From Galaxea fascicularis (Eukaryota; Cnidaria; Anthozoa; Scleractinia; Euphylliidae): a stretch of 64,000 bases of DNA. Shown here piece by piece: positions 37,566 to 48,200 of the stretch (positions are counted from its first letter, which is position 1; every line of letters begins with the position of its first letter). Below the pieces are notes generated by a model, which saw only the letters and a program-made list of their open reading frames with translations, was not told the origin of the DNA and made no database searches. The stretch is from NCBI GenBank assembly GCA_948470475.1, contig OX419345.1, positions 18,298,239 to 18,362,238 on the forward strand, read 5' to 3'. The position numbers and the translations under genes were made by a program.

Positions 37566-39077
37566 CTTTTCATCATTCTGCTGTCCTGTTGCGTAAACTC
37601 CCTAATTTGTTTACCAGGACTCCTATTATCTTTTTCCTAGTCACTCAATCCCACCATTTGTGAGCTTATCCTTAAGTTGGTTTCCTACAAGTTCTTGTGC
37701 ATCTACAGACTGACCTCAAAGAATAATGAAAACATTTCAAGTGTTTTGGTGTTGTTAAAAATATTCTAATGCCTAATCCTTCAGTATTCTATTTGGATTG
37801 TATTCCCCACCGGCCATAATAAAATTCCACCTAAGCTTCATAAGTTTCCAGTGACCTTCCATGAGGAAGATGAGGGTATTTTCTGGAATGATACATTAGG
37901 CAAAAGTTGACCCAAACACATTGCTCAGCCTGTAGTCACAATATAGCTTTATCTTACCATTAATTCTCTGCATTGTTTCTAATTGAATGTCATGTAGATG
38001 TCTGTCTCCTCGGTGGACTTTCATCTTTTCTTCGGAAACTTCAATTGACACTGGATTCTTCTCCTCTCTGCCTGCCCCATCTCCATCAACTTTTGCCACA
38101 TCTGAGTCTGACATGTTTTGTTCTGCTATCACAAACCCTGGGGCTGAAATGTAACTATAAACTTAATTAAATATGAATTCATTTTGAGACAAGCATGATA
38201 GTAAGGATAGATCAGAAGTTCATAGCTGCTATTTTCTTGACAAAATTTGTCACACAAACCACATAACTATTGAGCAGAGGCAGGTTTCAGTGGGATTTTG
38301 AGTTTATGGATAAGCTGTCTGGACAAGAGAGCGACTGAATGCTGTGTTTCATTAGAAAATAACACATGCACTTCCTTTAGATTTTGACATGTTTTGAATT
38401 TAATAATACTTTATACCACTGTACAAAAACAAATTAAAAAATAAGGAGATATTATATAAGAGTACAGTACTAGTTAAAAGAGAGCACTAGAAGGCAACCA
38501 AATTCCATATAAAAAACTGATTTAAGTGCATTCCTTAACAGAAAAAAAATATACATTTATTGCTCCCATTTTGAAATAACTGGTTATTCTTGCAATCTGA
38601 TTGGCTCTCAACAATAAAATGTATTCACAAATTGCACTAATTTTTGCTCTAACTATAGCATCCTTTTCTCAGCCCATCAACATTCAAAACTACATTTCCT
38701 GAAGTGAACATTAAACAAATAATAATAATAACCCATTTATATAGCGCCTTTCTACAAGATTCAAAGGCGCTGTTTACAAAAATTAGATAAAACTAAAAGT
38801 AAAACTAACTACAAAATAGATAAAATAGATAAATGTACACAATAGATAAAAATATTAATATTGACAAAAAACTGTGTGATTTCAAAATGGGTATAGTAAA
38901 GACGAGATGAAAAGTTAAAAGAAAACAACCTCACTGTACTGGAAACAGAATCTCCTTCTAGTCATTTAGGGTTGCTGACACAAATGTAAGCTTATACTAA
39001 CCGCAGTAATCTAAGCCTTGAGGTACGGGCAAATCGTCAGCAACCTCAAATCTGAGAACCACAAGAGAAATAGACAT
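24918..39077 (-). CDS. BRAP: BRAP, BRCA1-associated protein / IMP RING E3 ubiquitin ligase
   Basis: BRAP is a cytoplasmic E3 ligase that restrains Ras-MAPK signalling by inactivating KSR and binds nuclear localisation signals. Twenty exons, in transcription order: 39077-39002, 38143-37958, 37401-37263, 36210-36100, 35066-34988, 34681-34619, 33299-33249, 32729-32664, 30672-30590, 30273-30198, 29437-29370, 29176-29106, 28059-27986, 27705-27667, 27431-27342, 26937-26824, 26549-26499, 26134-26039, 25708-25616, 24998-24918. They join in frame into 568 residues (human 592). The start [12 protein letters not shown] matches the conserved N-terminus. The RRM-like BRAP2 domain spans about 110-240. The RING finger (about 249-288) reads [22 protein letters not shown]. 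The ZnF-UBP (about 300-360) has [14 protein letters not shown] and ETQHTY. A coiled coil spans about 385-540 and the lysine-rich C-terminus is KKSRRKK. All donors are GT except a GC donor after exon 15 (27340-27341). Nothing is broken. Confidence 0.97.
25176..25292 (+). repeat. tRNA-derived SINE fragment
   Basis: A-box-like GCTCATTGGTAGAGCCCTG is followed by CCGGTATTGCAG and a degraded B box, then AAATTTTTTTCAGG. The same tail word follows the tRNA part of the SINE at 63690-63879. It lies in the last BRAP intron. Confidence 0.6.
28297..28710. mobile_element. Harbinger-like MITE with TAA target duplication
   Basis: Perfect terminal inverted words AGGCCTGTTCAAACGCAC and GTGCGTTTGAACAGGCCT. TAA lies at 28294-28296 and 28711-28713. 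The interior repeats GTATAC, ACTATACAC and GTCGAG motifs in both orientations. 414 bp in a BRAP intron. Confidence 0.85.
28714..29076. mobile_element. TIR element with GAC-repeat arms
   Basis: Left arm AAGCAACGACGACGACG and right arm CGTCGTCGTCGTTGCG are inverted, each continuing into (C)GGCAACGAGAA. It abuts the duplicated TAA of the preceding MITE. BRAP exon 12 follows closely at 29106. The boundaries are approximate. Confidence 0.6.
29688..29791. mobile_element. Short palindromic element
   Basis: CAATTAGATTATTCGCTCTC on the left is mirrored by GAGAGCGAATAATCTCTAATTG on the right, one extra pair apart. The core holds CACGTG and GGGTGCACCC palindromes. 104 bp in a BRAP intron. Confidence 0.6.
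31241..31570. mobile_element. Harbinger-like MITE with TAA target duplication
   Basis: Ends GGCCCAGGTCAAACGCCG and CGGCGTTTGACCTGGGC(T) are inverted. TAA is repeated at 31238-31240 and 31571-31573. A degraded relative starts at 34098. 330 bp in a BRAP intron. Confidence 0.8.
33603..33842. mobile_element. MITE with CGGTTGTTCGAAAG termini
   Basis: Left GGGCCCGGTTGTTCGAAAGT and right CTTTCGAACAACCGGCCCC form inverted ends. Inner words AATCCAGGATTAGCG and AATCCTGGATTAGCG also recur. 240 bp in a BRAP intron. The target duplication is unclear. Confidence 0.7.
34098..34235. repeat. Decayed copy of the 31241 MITE family
   Basis: AAGGCCCAAGTCAAACAAC, then TTCATGTAAAGTATGGCATT and GGATCAGCTAAGGCGTTTTTC, parallel the order of words in 31241-31400. 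The right end is missing. Confidence 0.5.
34291..34500. repeat. Pyrimidine-rich CTCCC minisatellite
   Basis: Repeated CTCCC/TTTCTCCCTCCTCCC units on the plus strand, opened by a short purine run. Simple repeat in a BRAP intron. The local minus-strand reading frame is a product of the composition. Confidence 0.75.
35650..36022 (+). repeat. tRNA-derived SINE
   Basis: Head GTTGGCTCAGTTGGTAGAGT (A box) and AGGTCGCAGGTTCAAAGCCC (B box) are followed by a long body and a tail of TGTATTGTATTGTAA. The same body order occurs in the nested copy at 5850-6126. It is not a functional tRNA, because no acceptor pairing is seen. It lies in a BRAP intron. Confidence 0.8.
36704..36926. mobile_element. Mutator-like MITE with 9-bp target duplication
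   Basis: Ends TAGCCTGCAGTGCAGGCGG and CCGCCTGCACTGCAGGCTA are inverted. The 9-mer ACATAAAAT flanks both sides (36695-36703 and 36927-36935). A 9-bp duplication is typical of Mutator-like elements. 223 bp in a BRAP intron. Confidence 0.8.
37469..37604. mobile_element. Very short TIR element
   Basis: TAGGGAGCTTACACAACAGG and CCTGTTGCGTAAACTCCCTA are inverted. 136 bp, just downstream in transcription of BRAP exon 2 and upstream of exon 3. No clear target duplication. Confidence 0.65.
38718..38850. repeat. Dispersed repeat fragment with AGCGCCTTT motif
   Basis: An (AAT)n start, then CCATTTATATAGCGCCTTTC and a complementary AAAGGCGCT. This word pair is seen in many animal SINE/LINE tails. It lies in BRAP intron 1. 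Classification is uncertain. Confidence 0.35.
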
Positions 39078-39704
39078 TGATTCTCAATTTCGGTGTCATG
39101 CATAAGTAACTTGGACAAAAATCAAACTGAGAAAACAGAATTGAATGAAACTATCACATTTTGTTTATCATTCTGACACAGCGAAAAACTTGAGCCTTGA
39201 GTTTCCTGATCAGCGGACAATAAAGGATATTCAGTACAGTAGGTCGTGTAAAATGAACAGAATGTCGAGAAAAAGCCTAGCGCCTCATTTCTTGTGGCAC
39301 CTGCAGAGGAAGGAATATGACGTTTATGCGTTGATTTTGTGCCAAAAACATCATAATACGACGTAAATTACTTCAGGTGGCTTTAAGTGTGACTTAGCTC
39401 GAAAGGAATGCTTATCAGTCCCGAAATCAGTCATTCTTTCTGAAGAGTCGTTTTTCGCGGGAAACTCAAATTTTTCGATCGCGAGATACAATCAACTCTA
39501 GTAAGTTCTTATATCTCGGGAGGAAGAAAATTTGGTGCAAAAGAATTGGCTGTTTTTACTGCATTTCATTTCATTATTATACCACGAACAGACTGATCTC
39601 TTAAATTTACTCATCGTAATTTCGTTTTTCGGGTATTGACAAAACTAGCTTCGAACTGACACCAATGAGACTGCACCAATCGATCAAACAGTGAAACTGC
39701 CAAA
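39078..39704. promoter_or_regulatory. Probable bidirectional promoter, BRAP / BRI3BP-like gene
   Basis: About 630 bp separate the two start codons, which point away from each other. No repeat termini were recognised in it. Both 5' UTRs and promoters must lie here unless distant non-coding exons exist. No TATA box was convincingly placed. Confidence 0.5.
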
Positions 39705-40151
39705 ATGATGGCGCTGTCAAAGATTGCATTTTCACTCATTCTTATCTTCGCTGCCTTCAACCTGACAACTTTTTTGCCGAACATAAGTAATGCCCTCGTT
39801 CAACTGCGCAACATGCTTCGTTCTTGGATGCCTTCAGTTGTTGATTTAATCCAGGAAATCGTTCTGGTGTTGCACAAGTACTGCACCGAAAGGTTGTTTG
39901 GGGACTTAAAAAGAGGAGCAGCTATTCTCGTAGACCTCGCTAGTAGCATATATGCCTTAACACAGCCAGCTGTCAAAAGTGTGTTTGAGTTCGTTGCAGA
40001 TGGTCTACTGGCACTCCATAATAATGGCATGAGTTACACTGATGAGATTCTACAGCGTGTCCTGGGTATAGATGGTTAGAATTATTATCAAGCCTATTTA
40101 AAATTAAGTTTTCGTTGGTTTTGAGTGCTGTTTATTATTATTATTATTATA

Positions 40152-40196
<45 letters not shown>

Positions 40197-41119
40197 TGAA
40201 GTTGTGTAATGATTAGATATGTTGTGGTAGATAAGCCATTTCCAATATTATGATGCATATTCCAGTTTCTTGGCCAAACCTGGATGTGCCAATATTATTA
40301 AGTTTATTAATATTTACACAAGCCCACTGATATATCTGTAATAAATTAATGGATTTGTGCTATTAGTTGAATTACTCTTGAACTGACTTTTAAGTGACAT
40401 AGGTTGCAAAACAGGGAAAAATTAAACAACCTGGGGGTATATAGTTGGGGTGGCCTTTCCAGATAGAAAATGTATCATTTGTTGTGCATGTGCTGACCAT
40501 GGTTAATTTTTTTTTTACCATGAACAAGACTGCAACGTCACCTTGTTTGCCGTTTTTCAGTTATCTTTGCAGAATACCAAAGAACACTTACTAATTATGA
40601 AGCCTGTTTGCAGGTGTGTACCGTACATTATTCATCTGAACACAACTGAAAACAGTTGCTTTTCTTAATCATATTGCAGGGGCAGCTCTACCAGATCATG
40701 TTGGAACAACCAGGAACAATCTTCTGTCTCTCATTCTATTTCTCTTCTGGATCATCACAGGTTTGGTTTGCATCAGCAGAATGTCATACAATAAGTTCTT
40801 TCTCTTGATGTCCAGCACATTCCTGGTCCATGCATTTTTTGGTCCTGTCTGGTGCATACGGAGATTGGCATTTTGCATTGGAGTTTGCTTGTGGATGGGC
40901 TCCCTTGTCTCAAGTAAACCAATACCTGCTGCAATTACAGTCTTGATTGCTTTCACTTTAACAGGCTTCAGAAAATGGAGAAAAAAAGTTGCCATGACAA
41001 CAAAAAGCAATGATATTTTGAAGTTTAATGAAAGTTTGGAACAAAGACTGGATGGAATAGAAAAAAAGTTAGATCTTTTAGTGTCAAAGTTTAATGCCAT
41101 CGGTACTGACTCCTTGTAA
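39705..41119 (+). CDS. Multipass membrane protein, BRI3BP/TMEM109-like
   Basis: Two exons (39705-40074 and 40680-41119) join in frame (G|GG) into 269 residues. Residues 1-25 form a signal peptide-like hydrophobic start. Residues 30-123 are an amphipathic, probably luminal region. Hydrophobic segments at about 138-155, 163-180, 187-201 and 205-219 follow. The C-terminus (about 240-262) is a short coiled coil with LEQRLDGIEKKLDLL. Signal peptide, amphipathic lumen, clustered membrane spans and C-terminal coiled coil is the architecture of BRI3BP and TMEM109, endoplasmic reticulum proteins linked to cell-death responses. I base the call on architecture and length (human BRI3BP about 250 residues), not on a diagnostic motif. 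The first of two adjacent ATGs was taken. The BRAP start lies about 630 bp away on the other strand. Confidence 0.55.
40131..40196. repeat. TTA trinucleotide microsatellite
   Basis: A nearly uninterrupted (TTA)n run in the single intron of the BRI3BP-like gene. Confidence 0.95.
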
Positions 41120-41880
41120 GCATGCATGCAGGATCATGAATCAAACTCTCACACTCATATTTCAAAGTTATGAGTAACCTTTTGGCAAAATGTGTTTGAA
41201 GATTTACTGTACAAAAGAAAGATTTTCCCAAATTCAAATATTTTTGCTTGTATATGTGTTGCCTTGTCTACACCTGTTTTCAACTTCAGTTTATCCCACT
41301 TGGAGTACCTGTTCCATTTTTTCAAGTCAAATGATGAAATATGTGGTGTTGAAATTTAAATAAGCTTCCTTAAGGCTACATTTGCTAAATAAGATTATGT
41401 TAGCGGCTCAGCTTCAGGGTTCCTTTCAAGTATTGTTACCCCAGGGGGGGTACTTGGGATTTCAAGTGACGGGGATGATCAAAGGGATTTTTTGGGTACG
41501 AAAATTTGGCAAGTATTTTTTTTAGGTAGCTTAATTTGAGTAGGCATTTTTTGGGGGGTATTAAAAAGAATCGGTAGTGCCCTGGCATAGTTCTGCAAAT
41601 AAAGTACAAACAAACGTGTTTGGTTCAGGGATTTTTTGGGGTTTTGCTGGAAGCCTTAGGGATTTTTTGGGGTCTTGACTTTTGGCTACATTTGATCATC
41701 CCCTTCACTTGAAATCCTGAGTACCCCCCCTGGGATTGTTACCCTCCGGTGAGGTCTGTATTTCATTGATTGGCAAATACCTGGTAGGGTGAACAATACA
41801 TCAATGACAAGCAAGTTGTTCATTCATTTCAGAAGTGCTGATTCACCTTTTTCAAACTGCACTTTTTCAAACTTGGGATA
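41120..41880 (+). other. Probable 3' UTR of the BRI3BP-like gene
   Basis: Non-coding sequence between the stop and two AATAAA signals (41881 and about 41890). It contains the MITE at 41441-41734, so the element is probably transcribed in the UTR. Confidence 0.5.
41441..41734. mobile_element. MITE with 9-bp target duplication and G-rich ends
   Basis: Ends CCAGGGGGGGTACTTGGG and GAGTACCCCCCCTGGG are inverted. ATTGTTACC occurs on both sides (41432-41440 and 41735-41743). The interior repeats GGGATTTTTTGGGG. The 9-bp duplication suggests a Mutator-like origin. Confidence 0.8.
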
Positions 41881-41886
41881 AATAAA
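41881..41886 (+). terminator. Candidate poly(A) signal of the BRI3BP-like gene
   Basis: AATAAA, with a second AATAAA nine bases on. These are the first such signals after the stop codon at 41119. Confidence 0.5.
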
Positions 41887-42137
41887 ACAAATAAAATTAT
41901 CTAGTCTGTATTGACACACTAAGAATTTTCCAATTATTAAGATGTGATATTTATTTGAAATATGTAGCAGTATTTTTTCGTGCCTAAAATCTCAACACAA
42001 TTCTTCAATATATTATAGGTATCACTAGGTATTATTCAAATGTAAACACAATAAAAGAATTTCCCTCACCCCACCCTGACATGAAGTGTTCACTGTATCG
42101 ATCCCATTCCCCTGCCGGTTTTTGAAACGGAAAGTGG

Positions 42138-42232
42138 ATGGCGGAAACGATTTTATTTGGGTTCTGTGCTCTTGGTGATAGCGTTCGATGACCGCTATCA
42201 AAGCCACATCTCTATGCTTCTACGTGGAATAG
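42138..42232 (+). promoter_or_regulatory. Two upstream ORFs in the likely NUDT9 leader
   Basis: An ATG at 42138 opens 17 codons to a TGA at 42189. A second ATG at 42188, overlapping that stop, opens a frame to a TAG at 42232. The second frame overlaps the NUDT9 start at 42214 out of frame. If transcription starts upstream of 42138, both would lower initiation at the main ATG. The start site is unknown. Confidence 0.45.
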
Positions 42233-45200
42233 TTAGAGGATCTGCAGGTGCTGTCGCTTTTGTGGCTGCTTCGTCTCTCATCGTTAGCCAAACCCGTAAG
42301 TACATGGTAGGGTCGTTCGCTCTTTAGCCAAATGAAGTTCAACTGACTGACTTAATTAGCTTAAGTCTTAGTTTGCACTCTGTTATTATAATAGATAAAA
42401 GTGAAGGTATGCTGTTGAGAAGTAAATATTTGTGGTACTATCTTTTTCAGTTTCACCCAACATTTTAAAATTTTCAGTACTCGATCAATCGTCTATTGAA
42501 ACCCATACGGTTTTCAAACTAAACACTTCAGAATGATACGTTGGGTACGGTTTGTATTGCAGCTGTCTTCCTCCACTGATGCTTATTAAAACTGATAAAG
42601 CTTTGGGAAGTTATTGAAAGTCTTTGTAGAAGTTTTCATTGGTGAAAGAGCTTGATGATTACCATTTACTAGCAGATGTTCTCATTCATCTTCATGTCCG
42701 TGAAATGAAATTCAATAATTTTAATAAGGACTATTCAAGACAAAACTTATCGTGTTACTTTTACCCAGTAACCTCTAATACAGTTGTATTTGTCCTGTAC
42801 CATGGTGCCTTACATTTGTATGTGATTTCCAAATCATGTGGATATGGCATGTTATGACATGTTTTTAATCATTCAGGACTTTACTTTTATTATGCTGTAA
42901 TCCCAACATGAGGTATCTTCCAATAGTGTTGCACATGACCAAAACATGATAGGTACCCCAAGATAGATATCATACAAACACAAATATTTTTTACAAGTCC
43001 CTGTGTTTAACAGTTGTTGAATTCTTATATTATAATAAGTGTTCTTTTTGTGCCTTAGCAAAGACTGTACATTGTTTAATAACAAATATGCATACAAAGG
43101 CCCTGACTTTGGAGTACCCTCGTACAGATATAAAGAAATTTCCTGTGCCTTCAGAGTTTGTGGATTGGAAGGTTCCATTTCCCAAGTACAAACCTGTGGA
43201 TTATACAGCAGAAACAGTACTTCGTGACCCCCCTTGGGCTGATCCAGATATCAGGTTAGAATTCTGCAATGGACTCTTACAATTTGATTAATGCTTGAAT
43301 ATCAGTAACTTACCTTTGACCAAGAAATAAATCAGATAGAAGCAATTGGCCATGTTCTAAATATGGCCTGGGAATTAGTTTTAAAAATTATCGATTGGAA
43401 AAAAATTGTTTACACTGCATGAAACAGTATCTCAAAAATGGTAACCTTACCAACTTTGACGCTGTTCAGTTGAATTAGAGCTGAAACAAAAGCTTTTGAA
43501 AATTGTGAAAATTAGAGACTGTATGGTTTGGAGGGACAAACTTTCCAAAATAGTGACATTTGTATGGGATTTTCTAAAGATCTAAATGTATGTCAACTGG
43601 CGGCTTTTCAAACCAACATGTTCAAACTTGCTAAGAGTACTCACTTTGAGATACCCTTTCATATGAAAATCAATTAAGTTCAATGCCATTGATTTTCAGC
43701 GAAGTTTGGACTCATTTAGAAAGTGGCTAATAAGCTTGTCTAGTAAGCAGGAGGCAGTATGGCTTAGCAGTTAGGGTGCTGAACTTAATATTACTGTACT
43801 GCGGATTCTCTGACTTCAAGTCCCGCCCTTGTGGCTAGTAGGGGTTGGGTGTGCTTATAACTAGCCAACTCTCTCACCCCCTGCCAGTTGGGTTTCTTAA
43901 CCTTGTCATGTTTGTTTCATGTATTTGCTTGGCCCTACTAGCCTAGGATAAAATACTGGTACTGCTAAGGGTAAAATAATAAACTTCAGGGTTGTCACTA
44001 GGATTTTTTAAAATTTTTTCATATTCCATTAAGTAATTGCAGACAAATGCTGTTGTGAGTAATCAATTTTCAAAGAATATGCCAATGGCTTATTCATGTT
44101 GATGCTGGAACTGTATTTGGCTCTGGAATGTATTTTACACTCATAAATACAATGGGGAACTATTACATTTTGTATCTTTGATTCTTTAAGGGGGTGGGTT
44201 GCTCAAGGATAGTTCTTTCAAGGAGGTGTGATTGATTATTATTTTAAGACCAAACTTGACCAAAAAAATCCACTCCTCCTCACCTGCCACCTCCATGTCA
44301 CAAGTTTATTGTAGCTGTGTTTCTCTCTTAGGGGTTACTCCACTGAAATCTTGAACTAAGGCTACCCTAATAAAAGCTGCATGATATAATTGTGATGATC
44401 AACACTGCAGTTGATTTTAACTTCCCCCACCCAACCCAGGGACTTTTAGGAGGACATGCATTTTTTGTTGCTTTTGTTAATCCGTATGGCTACAGTTTGC
44501 AAGCACTTTGACTTGGTACATATATAGCTGTCATGAATTGTTCATTAAAACTCATCTGTGTGTCATAAATTTCATGTGGCGAAAATTTGAGTCACAAGTT
44601 TTGTTCTTAATAGGAAAGGACCAGTGAAAGTGCCACTTAAATTCAATGCACTTGATACTTCCTATAACACAGACAGGACAAGTTTGGTAGGGGAATACCA
44701 ATTAGTACAAGGAGTTCCCAGGTAATAGTGTTGTTCTCTTAGTTAAATTTTTAGCATTAGATTTCCCACGAGAATTGTGTTTCTATTATGTTGTAACACG
44801 TAAACTGAAATTTATTATGCATATACCAGTTAACATACACTGCTGCACTCTGAGTTTGAATAAGATCTCAGTCTATAAAACTTCACATTATATTTTCCTA
44901 ATTTCATTATAGTCAACCTATCTATGGAAGCCATTATTTGTTTAATTAAGAATGTTGAGCAGTGTTTGTAGGTAATAGTTATGGCACTACCCGTATATCA
45001 GCCCTCTGTGTTTCTGTTATTGATGTAACATCTTCATTTCCAAGGAATCCAGTAGGTCGAACTGGTATGGTTGGTAGAGGGTTGCTGGGCAGATGGGGAC
45101 CAAACCATGCTGCTGATCCAATTGTCACAAGGTAACACTGCTATATAGTTGACTCCAGTTATCTCAGCTGTTTTTATCACAGCAAACAACAAGAACTTGT

Positions 45201-48200
45201 CCTAGCAGAATCTGCCTTATCAATAGTTCAATGGGACTTACTGTTTGTACCATACCTGAGCTACAGCAGAAATTAGACAAATCATCTTTTTACACACTTC
45301 ACACACTAAAATGATATAAAAAAATATGGCTAAAATTCGGCAGTGGGATTGCTCTTTGAGCCTCTTTAGTCTTCTGCCATATAAAAATATATATAGCTGA
45401 GCTACTACAGTTGAATTTCTATCATCATATAATTTCTCAAATTTGATCAGAATTGTGCAATATTGTAGCCCAAAAGAAAAAATCAGTCAAAACAGTTGTT
45501 ATAGTTTAAAGTGCTACTATGATCAAAAAATAATTTTATTTTTTATTCAGATTTTGAAAGTGTGTTTGCTTAACACCTGATTAGCAAAATTGTGAGCTTT
45601 GGTGTTTATCCAATGGCTGTTTATTTCGAGTGTAAGGTTTGGATTTCATGGTCCGCCATTACTCATGTTCAAAACTGACCGATTGGACCTCAGAGGCTTG
45701 GATCTATGCAAAAGTGACGTCATTTACTCACTAGCTTAAAATTTCAGCATGTAAACGCAACTTATTATATATGCAAAACACGAGTTTCAAAATCTGAAAG
45801 CCCAAAACTCCCATGCTGCATTTTAATTCAGTTGTGTACACATGCATTGCATTCTTAAACCAGTGAGTGTTTGACATCATTTTCTCCTCGACCCAGCTTT
45901 CTCAGGATTTCAAAGTTAGTAATGGCGGACCAATAAATAACAAAATTCCAGTTAAAATAAACAGGTGTCTTTAAAATCAGAACTTAAAACTTGGGTCACT
46001 TAGTGTTTAGTTAACATAGTTTTGAAATCCAAGGAAAAAGAAGAATTGTTTTTTTGGTCATAGTAGCACTTTAATAGTGTGGTTAATGGAGGTCAGAGCA
46101 CATCACAAATCCTTAAACAAGACCAGTTCGAGTTCACTGCTATAGGAAAAGACTAATGGGCACTTTCCATTTGTCAGAACTGGCCAGCCAGACTGGTCAT
46201 TTTGAAAATGAAATAGGCTTCTTTCAAGACCTTTTGCTAAAAAAGACATCCCTGCTATGTATACTATGTAGAAATGAACTGATCTGTTTTTTACAGTTCA
46301 TATTAATAGTGGAATTCTCTTTACAAATGGAATGGTCTGGCCGGCCAGTTCTGGCAACTGGTAAGCACCCCAGAAAATATCCATATCTCCCACAAAAGTA
46401 AGGAAGGTCATGAGAAATATTGACAGGGAGGGTGGGTCCCCAGGGGCCAATTATTGTAGGGGTGAGAATAAGCTAAACTGCAATTTTGGGAGGTTGAAGG
46501 GTTGCAGATATGCAAACAACACTCCATGGGTGGATATGGATATTTTCTTGAACATTTAGTGAGGCCATCTGGGGACAATTAGAGAGGGAAAGATTTGGTG
46601 ATCTAAAATGTTTAAAGTTTTGGGTTCAGGATAACAGGATCCACTGCACCATTATGTTTGAGTGTTTTAACTTGCATTTCACAGCATGATTGTTGCTAAA
46701 AAATTTGTTTTGCATCTCACTTCAAATACATTATCAGTAGAAATCTTTCTCAGCAAATTTCTGTTTGGTCTCAGGTGGAAAAGAGACAGCTCTGGAAAGA
46801 AAGTTATCAAGGATGGAAAGCCAGTCCTGGAATTTGTTGCAATAGAGAGAAGAGATTGCTCAGAGTGGGCACTTCCTGGGGTGAGCGTTGTACAAATTGT
46901 GTTAGACACTGATTACCTTTGGTGTGGGACGTACTTGGTCAAAACCCATGCTTTATGGTAATCTGGCCTTAAAATTATCTCCTCTTTGGTAACCAGGAGC
47001 CCGTTTCTCGATAGTCCCGAAGAGCCATTATTGAAACAGTTACTGCGATCCGCTTATTCTAAAAAGCTGGTCTTTCACTATCATTTCAAGCTACGAAAGG
47101 GCAATTTTGTTGCCAAATTTTCGGCCCCGAAATGCCTTCATTTTTAAGAGACGTAGGGAATTATGGCATCCCAAAAAGACCCGAAAAGGTTTGGGGGTTT
47201 CTAGAAATGCACTCCCGACCCCTACTAACCCCTTTCCTCTCCCCCCTCCACTCCCCGAAAAAGTGATGTGAAAACCCCTCTAAAACTACTCAGTGAGAGC
47301 ATCATCAGTAAGACGCCCTGCCAGACATAAGCAGTTTGGTTTTTCTGGTTTTAATTCCTGTTGTCAGGATTTTCAGTTTGCATGAATTTCTTTCGCCCAT
47401 TGCTTGTACAGGATTCTTTTTTTTCTTCTTTGCCTTCTTCTTTGCACGATTTGTTTCTTGTCCTTTTACATTGCATGAATTTTTTTTAGTTCCACCCCCC
47501 ATCGCTTTTCTAATGGTCCGTTCCTTATAGATCTCCTCTCAAAAAGTCCTGGGCTGATCATCAGAAATGTACGGTATTTACTTTTTCTTTCTCACAGGGC
47601 ATGGTTGATCCTGGAGACACAGTAACCAACACACTGAGAAAGGAGTTTGGAGAGGAGGCGTTAAACTCCATGGATCTGACACCAGACGATAACAAAAGAC
47701 TTCATGAAACACTAGAGGATCTCTTCCAGCACGGAACTTTGGTAAATTACAATGTTTTAAGTTCCATTCCCACTAAACGACCTAACGTTTTTCTCCAACA
47801 TCGAGTGCTCGTACTTGCAAACACCAAGGTCGCTCAAAGTGGGCCCACCAAACGCTTACTAACTGAAGTGAAAATGTTGAGCGCTAGATAAAAATATTCT
47901 CCAGACGTTTCAAGGCTGCAACTCAGTTTCATTTTCCCACTGATTAAGAGGCAGCAGCCTCGAAACGTCTGGAGATTATTTTTATAGAGCGCTCAACGCT
48001 TTCACTTCAGTTATTATCGACCAAAAGCGCTACACAGTTCCGTAGGTTTTTAACGCGCCTTCGAACGCTTTTTGCGTATTACCTCTGAAGTTATGACCGA
48101 AGTTTTTTCAGATGGCTCGCTTTTTCCCTGTTGTGCAAGTAGTTTGGTGCTGGGCAACCCTGCACCATTTGCAAAACCACGCAAGATTGGTAGAAAATAC

